From an uncultured Paracoccaceae bacterium (GTDB lineage: Bacteria; Pseudomonadota; Alphaproteobacteria; Rhodobacterales; Rhodobacteraceae): DNA of 64,000 nucleotides. Shown here piece after piece: positions 42,105-50,508 of this stretch; position 1 is the stretch's first letter, and every line of letters starts with the position of its first letter. A program made the translations under genes and the position numbers. The stretch lies in the NCBI GenBank assembly GCA_947501355.1, contig CANMVA010000001.1, positions 124,001-188,000 of the forward strand, in the 5' to 3' direction. The notes beneath the pieces were generated by a model, which worked only from the letters and a program-made list of their open reading frames with translations, was not told the DNA's origin and ran no database searches.

Positions 42105-44186
42105 ATGCCCGCGTCTTCCATTCGTCTTGGCGTTGATATCGGCGGCACGTTTACCGATGTCGTGCTGGAGCATGGCACGGCCCAACACTCCACCAAAGTG
42201 CTGACGACCTATGCCGCGCCGGAAAACGCGATTATCGAGGGGATGGGGCAGGTTTGTGCGAAAGCGGGCATCGCGCCGGGCCAGATCACCCAGATCATCC
42301 ATGGCACCACTCTGGCCACCAATGCGCTGATCGAACGGCGCGGGGCGAAGACCGCTTTGATCACGACGCAAGGCTTTCGTGACGTGATCGAGATGCGCAC
42401 CGAATCCCGGTTTGAGCAATATGACCTGAACCTCGAACTGCCGGAGCCTTTGTTGCCGCGCCAATCCCGGTTCACTGTGGCCGAGCGGGTCAGCGCTTCA
42501 GGCGAGGTGCTGATTGCGCTCAACCGGGCGGAGGTCGAGGCGCTGGCGGATCGCGTCGCAGAGGCCGGATATACGAGCGTCGCGGTCGGGCTGATTCATT
42601 CCTATCTGAACGACGCCCATGAGCAGATGATCCGCGATGTGCTGGCCGAGAGACTGCCCGATTTGATGGTCTCGCTGTCGTCGGAGGTTTCCCCTCAGAT
42701 GCGCGAATATGAGCGGTTCAATACGGTCTGTGCGAACGCCTACATCAAGCCGCTGATGAAAAGCTATCTCAGCCGTCTGGAAGGGCGGCTGGCCGAGGAA
42801 GGTGTGGCCTGCCCGATCTTCTTGATGCATTCGGGCGGCGGGATCATCAGCCTTGAAAGTGCGGCTGAGTTTCCCGTCCGACTGGTGGAATCTGGCCCGG
42901 CGGGGGGCGCCGTTTTCGCCGCTGATATCGCGGCGCGCTACGGGCTGGACAAGGTGCTGAGCTTCGACATGGGCGGCACCACAGCGAAGATTTGTCTGAT
43001 CAAGAACCAGACCCCGAAGACCTCTCGCGTGTTTGAAGTGGCGCGGACTTATCGGTTCAAGAAAGGGTCAGGGATGCCGATTTCGATCCCTGTCATCGAC
43101 ATGGTCGAGATCGGCGCTGGCGGCGGATCGCTGGCCCATGTGGACGCGCTGCGGCAGATCAGAGTCGGGCCGGAAAGCGCGGGCTCGGAACCCGGCCCAG
43201 CCTGCTACGGGCGCGGGGGTGCGCGGCCCGCAGTGACAGATGCGGACCTGATCCTGGGCAAGCTCGACCCGGACAATTTTGCGGGCGGGTCGATCCAGCT
43301 GCATACGGGTCGTGCGGCGACCGCGCTGGAGGAAACCCTCGGCGCACCGCTGGAGATGGACGCGCAAACAGCGGCGTTCGGGCTAGCCGAGGTTGTGGAC
43401 GAAAACATGGCCAATGCCGCGCGCGTGCATGCGGTCGAGAATGGCGAGGATCTGGCCGACTACACGATGATTGCCTTTGGCGGGGCCGCCCCGCTGCACG
43501 CCGCACGGCTCTGCGAAAAGCTGGGCATCGCGCGGGCGCTGGTGCCACCGGGCGCGGGCGTGGGATCAGCCATCGGGTTTCTGCGTGCGCCATTCAGTTT
43601 CGAGGCGAACCGCAGCCTCTACATGAGGCTGTCGCGCTTTGATGCGGATGCGATCAAGAGCTTGCTGAGCGATCTCGCAGCAGAGGCCACGGCCTTCGTG
43701 CGGTCCTGCGACGCGCGGGCCGACATTCTGACCGAAACGAAAGTCTATATGCGCTACACTGGACAAGGCTGGGAAATCCCGGTGACCCTGATTCAAGCGC
43801 AGGCCGCCAAACCGGATGCGGCGACATTCCTCGCCCAGTTCGAGGCGGAGTATGCCGCTCTCTTCGGGCGCGTCGTGGATGGCATGGATGTCGAGATCAC
43901 GGTTTGGGCTGTGAACGCGACAACGCCGCACGCACAGGTCGTCCCGATCACGCCAGTGGAAGGCGCCGGCGCGGCGCAGGCAAGCGGCGCGCGAATGCTG
44001 TTTGATCCGGCGTTGGGCGCTGCGACGGACGCGCAAGTTATAGACCGCACGGCGATGGCGGCGGGGCAAACGGTGCAAGGACCGGCTGTCATTACAGAGG
44101 ATGAAACGACGATTGTGCTGCCCCAAAGCCGCTCTGCGGTGGCGCAGCCGGATGGAACGATTGATATCAGGGAGGTGGGCCAATGA
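42105..44186 (+). CDS. Hydantoinase/oxoprolinase family protein, HyuA-type subunit
   Basis: ATG 42105 is preferred to the TTG start of the track (42090), because GAAAGG lies at 42092-42097. The product has 693 residues. It starts SIRLGVDIGGTFTDVVLEHG, the ATP-binding phosphate-1 motif of the ASKHA fold in HyuA/oxoprolinase enzymes, and contains HSGGGIISLESAAEFPVRLV and VLSFDMGGTTAKICLI. These enzymes use ATP to open cyclic amides such as N-methylhydantoin or 5-oxoproline, together with a HyuB subunit. Acetone carboxylase-like roles are also known in the family. The substrate cannot be read from the sequence. Stop and next start overlap (ATGA). Confidence 0.92.
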   Translation: MPASSIRLGVDIGGTFTDVVLEHGTAQHSTKVLTTYAAPENAIIEGMGQVCAKAGIAPGQITQIIHGTTLATNALIERRGAKTALITTQGFRDVIEMRTESRFEQYDLNLELPEPLLPRQSRFTVAERVSASGEVLIALNRAEVEALADRVAEAGYTSVAVGLIHSYLNDAHEQMIRDVLAERLPDLMVSLSSEVSPQMREYERFNTVCANAYIKPLMKSYLSRLEGRLAEEGVACPIFLMHSGGGIISLESAAEFPVRLVESGPAGGAVFAADIAARYGLDKVLSFDMGGTTAKICLIKNQTPKTSRVFEVARTYRFKKGSGMPISIPVIDMVEIGAGGGSLAHVDALRQIRVGPESAGSEPGPACYGRGGARPAVTDADLILGKLDPDNFAGGSIQLHTGRAATALEETLGAPLEMDAQTAAFGLAEVVDENMANAARVHAVENGEDLADYTMIAFGGAAPLHAARLCEKLGIARALVPPGAGVGSAIGFLRAPFSFEANRSLYMRLSRFDADAIKSLLSDLAAEATAFVRSCDARADILTETKVYMRYTGQGWEIPVTLIQAQAAKPDAATFLAQFEAEYAALFGRVVDGMDVEITVWAVNATTPHAQVVPITPVEGAGAAQASGARMLFDPALGAATDAQVIDRTAMAAGQTVQGPAVITEDETTIVLPQSRSAVAQPDGTIDIREVGQ

Positions 44187-45883
44187 CCTCAACCGTTGCG
44201 TATCAGGTGATGTGGAATCGGCTGATCTCCGTCGTGGAGGAACAGGCACAAGCGCTTGTTCGCACGGCCTTTTCGACCTCCGTGCGCGAGGCAGGCGATC
44301 TGTCGGCCGGGGTCTATAACGCTGAAGGCCTGATGCTGGCGCAAGCGGTCACAGGCACACCCGGCCATGTGAACGCGATGGCGGATGCGGTGGCGCATTT
44401 CATCCGCCGCATCGGACGCGACAACATCTTTGAAGGCGACATCTACATCACCAATGATCCTTGGGAAGGCACCGGGCATCTGCATGACATCACCGTGGTG
44501 ACGCCTTCGTTCTACAACGGCCACCATGTCGGGTTCTTCGCCTGCACCGCGCATATCGTGGATATCGGCGGGCGCGGGTTCGGCGCGGATGCGGCCAGTA
44601 TCTTTGAGGAAGGTCTGCAGATTCCAATCATGAAATTTGCTAAACGCGGCAAGGTTGATCAGACGCTGATCCGCATCGTGCGCGGCAATGTCCGGGAGCC
44701 TGATCAACTGGTTGGGGACATGTATGCGCTGGCCACCTGTAACGAGATCGGCCACCGCCGCCTTGTCGAGATGATGGAGGAGTTTACCCTCTCCGATCTG
44801 GACGGCATCGCGCGCTTCATTCTGGAGAATTCCCGTCGCGCCACGCTGGAGCGGATCGCCGCGCTGCCCAAAGAAACGGCGGGTGGCGAGATGGTGATCG
44901 ACGGATTCGAGACGCCGATCACTCTGAAGGTCCGGCTGACGATTGAAACCGACCGGATGCTCTGCGATTTCGCAGGCACGTCCGGGCTGGACAAGAAAGG
45001 CATCAACGTGCCGCTGGTCTATACCAAAGCATACGCCTGCTACGCGTTGAAATGCGCCATCGCGCCGGAGATTCCGAACAACGCGGCCTCCCTTGCCCCG
45101 TTCGAGGTGAAAGCACCCAAGGACAGCATCGTCAACGCCGTGCACCCCGCGCCGGTCGCTCTCCGCCATGTCATCGGGCATATGATCCCGGACACGGTCT
45201 ATGACGCGCTCGACAAGATTTTGCCCCAGACGGTGCCTGCTGAAGGGGCGGGCTGTCTGTGCAATTTTCAAGTGTCTCTGCGGCCCCGCACCGATGCACC
45301 CGCGCCTGATGACGCGCGGCGGGCGGAGGTGCTGACCTTCAATTCAGGGGGTGCGGGTGCGCGGCCTACGGTCGATGGGCTCAACGCCACGGCGTTTCCG
45401 TCGGGCGTCATGACAATGCCGATTGAAGCGACCGAACATACCGGCCCGGTGATCATCTGGCGCAAGGAGTTGCGGCCGGATAGCGGCGGCGCAGGCAAGC
45501 AGCGTGGCGGGCTGGGGCAGTATATGGAGGTGGGCGCTGTCGAGGGCCATGAGTTCGACTTTCAGGCCATGTTCGACCGTGTGGATCACCCCGCACGGGG
45601 GCGACAGGGCGGCAGCGCCGGGGCGCCAACGACAATTGCGCGGGATGACGGCACGCCGATGCGCGGCAAGGGCAAGCAGTTCGTGCCTCACGGGCGGCGC
45701 GTGCAATTGGCGTTTCCGGGGGGTGCGGGCTACGGCCCGGCCTCTGACCGCGACCCGGCTTTGGTGAAACGCGATCTTGCGCGGGGCTATATCTCGGCCC
45801 AGTCTGCGCAGGACGATTATGGGCTGTCAGCGGCAGAGATAGACACCGTTCTGGACGCCGTCCGCAAGGGAGAGACGCTATGA
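44183..45883 (+). CDS. Hydantoinase/oxoprolinase family protein, HyuB-type subunit
   Basis: The 566-residue protein is the HyuB half of the same enzyme. The N-terminus has VAYQVMWNRLISVVEEQAQA, then VREAGDLSAGVYNAEGLMLA and NDPWEGTGHLHDITVVTPSF, all conserved in the family. Later blocks GGAGARPTVDGLNATAFPSG and RKELRPDSGGAGKQRGGLGQ match the metal and substrate region of characterised members. It is coupled by ATGA overlaps to the HyuA gene and to the FAD oxidoreductase gene that follows. Confidence 0.92.
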   Translation: MTSTVAYQVMWNRLISVVEEQAQALVRTAFSTSVREAGDLSAGVYNAEGLMLAQAVTGTPGHVNAMADAVAHFIRRIGRDNIFEGDIYITNDPWEGTGHLHDITVVTPSFYNGHHVGFFACTAHIVDIGGRGFGADAASIFEEGLQIPIMKFAKRGKVDQTLIRIVRGNVREPDQLVGDMYALATCNEIGHRRLVEMMEEFTLSDLDGIARFILENSRRATLERIAALPKETAGGEMVIDGFETPITLKVRLTIETDRMLCDFAGTSGLDKKGINVPLVYTKAYACYALKCAIAPEIPNNAASLAPFEVKAPKDSIVNAVHPAPVALRHVIGHMIPDTVYDALDKILPQTVPAEGAGCLCNFQVSLRPRTDAPAPDDARRAEVLTFNSGGAGARPTVDGLNATAFPSGVMTMPIEATEHTGPVIIWRKELRPDSGGAGKQRGGLGQYMEVGAVEGHEFDFQAMFDRVDHPARGRQGGSAGAPTTIARDDGTPMRGKGKQFVPHGRRVQLAFPGGAGYGPASDRDPALVKRDLARGYISAQSAQDDYGLSAAEIDTVLDAVRKGETL

Positions 45884-47085
45884 CCGCGCCGCAAAAGACC
45901 AGCTATGACGTGGTGATCGTGGGCGGCGCGATGATGGGTTCTTCGACCGCGTGGTTTTTGACAGAAGAGGCCGATTTCGACGGATCGGTTCTGGTGATCG
46001 AGAAAGACCCGACCTACGCATTCTGCTCGACCACGCACACCAATTCCTGCATGCGCCAGCAGTTCAGCACCGAAATCAACGTGCGGATTTCTCAGTTCGC
46101 CGCCGAGTTCGTGAAGACCTTTCACGAGCGGATGGGCGGCACGCCAGACGTGCCGAAGCCGGGCATCCAGAATTACGGTTACATGTATCTGGCCGACACC
46201 GAAGCCTTTGCAGAGACCTTGCGCGACAACATCAAGGTGCAGCACGCGGTGGGCGCAGGCACAGTGCTGATGAGCCCGGACGAGATCAAGCAGGCCTACC
46301 CGTTTTATAATGTCGATGACATTAAGCTTGGCTCGATCAACACCCGCGATGAGGGCTACTGGGACGGCATCACCGTCTTCGACTGGTGGCGCAAATCCGC
46401 CAAAGCGCAGGGGGTGGAGTATCACACCGGCGAGGTCGTCGCGATGACGCGCAACGCCGCCGGAACCCGCGTGGAAAGCGTGACGCTGGCCAGCGGCGAG
46501 ATTATCGCCTGCGGTCAGGTCGTCAATGCCTCCGGCCCGCGCGCGGTCGAGACGGCGCGCATGGTGGGCATCGACATCCCCGTCGAGCCGCGCAAGCGCT
46601 TCACCTGGATTTTCAGCGCCGAACAGCCTCTGGACCGGGACCTACCGCTGACCATTGATCCCAGCGGCGTGCATTTTCGTCAGGACGGCAAGACGACCTA
46701 CTTGGCGGGCGGGCATTCTGACCATGACCCTGCCGTCGCCTATGACGATTTCGCCATGGATCACGCGCTCTGGCAGGACCACATCTGGCCGGTCATCGCC
46801 ACGCGCATCCCGCAGTTCGAGGCGATCAAGGTCACCAATGAATGGGCCGGGCATTACGCCTACAACACCTTCGATCACAACGCGATTGTCGGGCCGCATA
46901 CACATGTTGAGAACTTCGTATTCCTCAACGGATTCTCCGGTCACGGACTGCAACAATCCCCCGCGATGGGGCGCGCGACCGCCGAATGGCTGACCTATGG
47001 CGCGTTCAAAACCCTTGATCTGACGCCCTTCCGATATGACCGGATCGTGCGGAAGGAAACCTTTGTCGAAAAGGCTGTGATATGA
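45880..47085 (+). CDS. FAD-dependent oxidoreductase (DAO family)
   Basis: The 401-residue protein begins with an FAD-binding Rossmann motif, YDVVIVGGAMMGSSTAWFLT. It continues as a D-amino-acid-oxidase/sarcosine-oxidase-type enzyme. The end carries NAIVGPHTHVENFVFLNGFS and GHGLQQSPAMGRATAEWL, typical for the FAD C-terminal block. Such enzymes oxidise secondary or primary amines, or hydroxy acids. In this operon it may oxidise the ring-opened product of the Hyu enzyme, which would be an N-alkyl amino acid in the hydantoin route. That is inference. It is coupled by ATGA overlaps on both sides. Confidence 0.88.
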   Translation: MTAPQKTSYDVVIVGGAMMGSSTAWFLTEEADFDGSVLVIEKDPTYAFCSTTHTNSCMRQQFSTEINVRISQFAAEFVKTFHERMGGTPDVPKPGIQNYGYMYLADTEAFAETLRDNIKVQHAVGAGTVLMSPDEIKQAYPFYNVDDIKLGSINTRDEGYWDGITVFDWWRKSAKAQGVEYHTGEVVAMTRNAAGTRVESVTLASGEIIACGQVVNASGPRAVETARMVGIDIPVEPRKRFTWIFSAEQPLDRDLPLTIDPSGVHFRQDGKTTYLAGGHSDHDPAVAYDDFAMDHALWQDHIWPVIATRIPQFEAIKVTNEWAGHYAYNTFDHNAIVGPHTHVENFVFLNGFSGHGLQQSPAMGRATAEWLTYGAFKTLDLTPFRYDRIVRKETFVEKAVI

Positions 47086-47912
47086 AACTTGTCCTCACAG
47101 GTGCCGCGGGCCGCTTGGGCTCAATCCTGCGCAAACCGCTGGCCGAGATGGCGGAGACGTTGGTCTCTTCCGACATTGCCGACAGCGTCGACGACTTCGC
47201 CCCGAATGAGACCTACATACAGGCCGATCTGGCCGATAAGGACGCGATCCACGCGCTGCTGGAGGGCGCGGATATGGTCGTCCATTTCGGCGCCGTGGGG
47301 GATGAAGCCCCCTTCGAGCAGATCGTCGGCCCCAACATCATCGGCGCCTATAATGTCTGGGAGGCCGCCCATCAGCACGGGCTGCGCCGGGTGATCTATG
47401 CCAGTTCCGTGCATGCGGTGGGGATGTATCCCAAGACGCAAACGCTCACGACCGATACGCCCCATAAACCCGACACATTCTACGGTCTCGCCAAGTGCTT
47501 TGCCGAGGATCTGGCCAGCCTCTACTGGGACAAGCGTGGGCTGGAAGCGGTGTGTCTGCGCATCTTTTCCTGCGCAGAGGTTAGCAATGCGCGCGCGGTT
47601 GGCACATGGCTGTCCTATCCCGATCTGATCCAGCTTGTGACCCGCGCGATTGATACGCCCGTGACTGGGTTCACCACGATCTATGGCATCTCGAACAATG
47701 ACCGTGCGGGCGTGGACAATACCGGTGCCACATTCCTCGGTTACCGCCCGCAAGACAATGCAGAGCCCTACGCGGCTGAGATGTTCGCCAAGGACGGCCC
47801 CCTCGACCCGCAAGACCCGGCCCATATGTGCCACGGCGGCCCGTTCGCAGCAGTGCCGCTGGGGGAAAGTGGTGTTTCACTGCTGAACCTGAATGAACAC
47901 AAAGACAACTAG
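47082..47912 (+). CDS. NAD-dependent epimerase/dehydratase-family protein, uronate-dehydrogenase-like
   Basis: The 276-residue protein is a short-chain (extended) dehydrogenase. It begins MKLVLTGAAGRLGSILRKPL with the GxxGxxG dinucleotide motif. The active-site motif is in VIYASSVHAVGMYP and FYGLAKCFAEDLASLYWDKR, giving a YxxxK dyad. The pattern resembles uronate dehydrogenase (Udh), which oxidises galacturonate or glucuronate to the lactone with NAD. Its place after Hyu genes and an FAD oxidoreductase suggests an unknown linked step rather than plain uronate catabolism. It ends the four-gene operon. Confidence 0.83.
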   Translation: MKLVLTGAAGRLGSILRKPLAEMAETLVSSDIADSVDDFAPNETYIQADLADKDAIHALLEGADMVVHFGAVGDEAPFEQIVGPNIIGAYNVWEAAHQHGLRRVIYASSVHAVGMYPKTQTLTTDTPHKPDTFYGLAKCFAEDLASLYWDKRGLEAVCLRIFSCAEVSNARAVGTWLSYPDLIQLVTRAIDTPVTGFTTIYGISNNDRAGVDNTGATFLGYRPQDNAEPYAAEMFAKDGPLDPQDPAHMCHGGPFAAVPLGESGVSLLNLNEHKDN

Positions 47913-47974
47913 CCCTTGCAGCATGGTGTATTTCGGCATAAATGCCCCGCTTCCGCGATGAACACGCGCAAAAG

Positions 47975-48003
47975 TTGAGATTTCACCAGACGGGTGTTAT
48001 CTT
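47975..48003 (+). promoter_or_regulatory. Candidate promoter for rsfS
   Basis: TTGAGA (47975-47980) and TATCTT (47998-48003) are separated by 17 bp. This matches the sigma-70 consensus at five and four of six positions. It lies about 40 bp upstream of a strong AGGAGG. Confidence 0.6.
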
Positions 48004-48053
48004 TTGAATATGCCCAGCGTCGGGGCTCTGTCGGCGTGCCACTCAGGAGGACA

Positions 48054-48110
48054 ATGAACTGTCTCTTTCTGCTCAAGCGGGCAACACCGCTTCCCAAGGC
48101 CAGCCGGTAA
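48054..48110 (+). CDS. Possible 18-codon leader ORF overlapping the rsfS start
   Basis: ATG 48054 reads MNCLFLLKRATPLPKASR and stops at a TAA that shares its last A with the rsfS ATG (TAATG). AGGAGG is only 3 bases upstream, too close for ideal initiation. Alternatively AGGAGG serves a CTG at 48059, eight bases downstream and in frame with rsfS. This is a weakly supported alternative to an extended rsfS. Confidence 0.25.
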   Translation: MNCLFLLKRATPLPKASR

Positions 48111-48472
48111 TGGCAGGTCAAAAGGACATCTCCAGCGAGGAGCTCCTCGCACGCATCCTGAAATCACTGGACGACGACAAGGCCGAAGATGTGGTCCAGA
48201 TCGACCTGCGCGGCAAGTCCGAGATGGGCGATTATATGGTCGTCTGTTCGGGCCGCTCGACCCGTCAGGTCACCGCGATTTCCGAGAAGCTCGTGGATGC
48301 GTTGAAACAGGAATACGGACGGCTTTGTAAGGTCGAGGGCAAGGGCGCAGGCGACTGGGTTCTGATCGACACGGGCGATGTGATCGTCCACGTGTTCCGC
48401 CCCGAAGTGCGCGAGTTCTATCAGTTGGAAAAGATGTGGCTGCCCGCTGGCGAGCAAGCCCAGTCTAACTGA
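48110..48472 (+). CDS. rsfS: Ribosome silencing factor RsfS
   Basis: The 120-residue protein is of normal RsfS length. It binds L14 on the 50S subunit and blocks joining with 30S during slow growth. Family blocks include DDDKAEDVVQIDLRGKSEMG, DYMVVCSGRSTRQVTAI and GAGDWVLIDTGDVIVHVF. ATG 48110 has no ribosome-binding site, while a strong AGGAGG at 48045-48050 stands eight bases before an in-frame CTG (48059) that would add 17 residues (LSLSAQAGNTASQGQPV). The true start is therefore uncertain. rlmH follows 17 bp later, the usual rsfS-rlmH pair. Confidence 0.94.
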   Translation: MAGQKDISSEELLARILKSLDDDKAEDVVQIDLRGKSEMGDYMVVCSGRSTRQVTAISEKLVDALKQEYGRLCKVEGKGAGDWVLIDTGDVIVHVFRPEVREFYQLEKMWLPAGEQAQSN

Positions 48473-48489
48473 TACTGGCTGACTAAACG

Positions 48490-48960
48490 ATGCGCCTTCA
48501 TATCTGCGCCGTCGGTCGCCTTCGGGCGGGGCCGGAAGCTGCGCTGATTGACGATTATCTGACACGGTTTGATCGCACCGGGCGTGCTCTTGGGTTGGGG
48601 CCCGCTTCTATTGTTGAGGTCGAGGACAAGAAGGGCCGCGGCATGCCGGCGGAGGCTGTGTTGCTACGCAAAGCCCTGCCGAAAGGGGCCAAACTGGCGG
48701 TGATGGATGAACGCGGCAAGGTGATGAGTTCACCGGATTTTGCGCGGCAGTTGGGTGATTGGCGCGATAGGGGCACCTCTGATCTGGCGATTGTCATTGG
48801 CGGGGCCGATGGGATTGCACCTGATCTACAGCAAGAGGCCGATTTTGCCCTGTCCTTCGGCAAGATGGTCTGGCCGCATATGCTGGTCCGCGTGATGCTG
48901 GCTGAACAGCTTTATCGTGCAGCGTCTATCCTTGCGGGCGCCCCCTACCACCGGGTCTAA
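48490..48960 (+). CDS. rlmH: 23S rRNA pseudouridine1915 N3-methyltransferase
   Basis: The 156-residue SPOUT methyltransferase has the usual RlmH length. It methylates pseudouridine 1915 in helix 69 of 23S rRNA, in assembled ribosomes. Family blocks are MRLHICAVGRLRAGPEAALI at the start, VIGGADGIAPDLQQEADFAL (SAM-binding knot), and the C-terminal LVRVMLAEQLYRAASILAGA, then PYHRV. It is next to rsfS, as in most bacteria. No upstream Shine-Dalgarno is evident, so translational coupling with rsfS is probable. Confidence 0.96.
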   Translation: MRLHICAVGRLRAGPEAALIDDYLTRFDRTGRALGLGPASIVEVEDKKGRGMPAEAVLLRKALPKGAKLAVMDERGKVMSSPDFARQLGDWRDRGTSDLAIVIGGADGIAPDLQQEADFALSFGKMVWPHMLVRVMLAEQLYRAASILAGAPYHRV

Positions 48961-48999
48961 AACCACGTTAGAACGCTCCCAAGAAAACAGGAGCAGTCC

Positions 49000-50508
49000 A
49001 TGACCAAACCCGTCGTTCTTTGCATCCTTGACGGCTGGGGCGCGCGCGCCGAGACGGAGGGGAACGCCCCCGCCTTGGCCAATACGCCCAATTTTGATCG
49101 GATCATGGCGGACTGTCCGAATGCGACGCTCCTGACTCACGGACCGGATGCGGGGCTGCCGAGCGGACAGATGGGCAACTCGGAAGTGGGCCATACGAAT
49201 ATCGGCGCAGGCCGCTTGGTAGCGATGGATCTGGGGCAGATTGATCTGTCGATCGAGGATGGCTCTTTCTTTGAGAACGAGGCGATCCTCGGGTTTATTG
49301 AGACGCTCAAAGACACCGGCGGCACGGCGCATCTGATGGGGCTGCTCTCAGATGGGGGCGTGCATGGGCATGTCAGCCATATCGAAGCGGCCGCCAAGAT
49401 GATTGCCGATGCCGGTGTGCCGGTGATTTTCCATGCGATCACAGACGGGCGGGACGTCGCGCCGAAGTCTGCCGACCGCTATCTGGAGGGGTTGCGCCTG
49501 CCCGAGGCCGCGCAGATCGGCACCGTGATCGGGCGTTACTTCGCGCTGGATCGGGACAATCGCTGGGAGCGGGTGAAGACCGCTTATGACACGATTGTTC
49601 TGGGCGAAGGTGCGCGGGCCAAGACCGCGTCAGAGCCGATTGAAACAGCCTATGCCAAGGACGTCACGGATGAGTTTATCCCCGCCACAGTGATCGCAGA
49701 CTACGCCGGGCTCACCGACAAAGACGGCCTCTTCTGCCTCAATTTCCGTGCCGACCGCGCGCGCGAGATTTTGGCGGCGATCTGCGCCCCCGACTTTGAC
49801 GCGTTTGACATAGGCGACCGCCCCAGACTAGCGACGCAGTTGGGCATGGTGGAGTATTCCGACGCTCATAGCCAATACCTCGCCACGGCTTTTCCGAAAC
49901 GCGACATCCAGAACACGCTGGGCGCATGGGTGGCCAAGAAAGGTCTCAATCAGTTCCGACTGGCCGAGACCGAGAAGTACCCCCATGTGACGTTCTTTCT
50001 GAACGGCGGGATTGAGGTGCCGGAAGAGGGCGAGGACCGCTTTATGCCGCCTTCCCCCAAAGTCGCGACCTATGATTTGCAGCCCGAAATGTCAGCGGCT
50101 GAGGTGACCGAGAAATTCGTGGAGGCCATCGAGAAAGGCTATGACCTGATCGTCACGAATTACGCGAATCCGGATATGGTTGGGCATACCGGCGATCTTG
50201 AGGCTGCGATCAAGGCCTGCGAGGCCGTGGATCAAGGGCTTGGCCAAGTATTGGACGCATTGGAAAAAGCAGGTGGCGCGATGATCGTCACCGCCGATCA
50301 CGGCAATTGCGAAGTGATGATCGACCCTGACACCGGCGGTGCGCATACGGCGCATACGACGAACCCGGTGCCGGTTATCCTCGTCGGGGCGCCAGAGGGT
50401 GCTACGCTCTCAGAAGGGCGGCTTGCCGATCTCGCGCCGTCGCTTTTGGAACTGATGGGCCTTGATCAACCTGACGAGATGACCGGAAAGTCCCTGATCC
50501 GCCGATGA
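49000..50508 (+). CDS. gpmI: 2,3-bisphosphoglycerate-independent phosphoglycerate mutase
   Basis: The 502-residue enzyme interconverts 3- and 2-phosphoglycerate in glycolysis and gluconeogenesis, using two Mn(II) ions. The N-terminus VLCILDGWGARAETEGNAPA has a metal-binding Asp. The catalytic Ser61 is in GQMGNSEVGHTNIGAG, and the C-terminal metal site is in IVTADHGNCEVMIDP. AGGAG lies six bases before the ATG. The stop overlaps the next gene by ATGA. It opens a run (gpmI, envC-like, ctpA, rppH) that is common in Rhodobacteraceae. Confidence 0.96.
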   Translation: MTKPVVLCILDGWGARAETEGNAPALANTPNFDRIMADCPNATLLTHGPDAGLPSGQMGNSEVGHTNIGAGRLVAMDLGQIDLSIEDGSFFENEAILGFIETLKDTGGTAHLMGLLSDGGVHGHVSHIEAAAKMIADAGVPVIFHAITDGRDVAPKSADRYLEGLRLPEAAQIGTVIGRYFALDRDNRWERVKTAYDTIVLGEGARAKTASEPIETAYAKDVTDEFIPATVIADYAGLTDKDGLFCLNFRADRAREILAAICAPDFDAFDIGDRPRLATQLGMVEYSDAHSQYLATAFPKRDIQNTLGAWVAKKGLNQFRLAETEKYPHVTFFLNGGIEVPEEGEDRFMPPSPKVATYDLQPEMSAAEVTEKFVEAIEKGYDLIVTNYANPDMVGHTGDLEAAIKACEAVDQGLGQVLDALEKAGGAMIVTADHGNCEVMIDPDTGGAHTAHTTNPVPVILVGAPEGATLSEGRLADLAPSLLELMGLDQPDEMTGKSLIRR

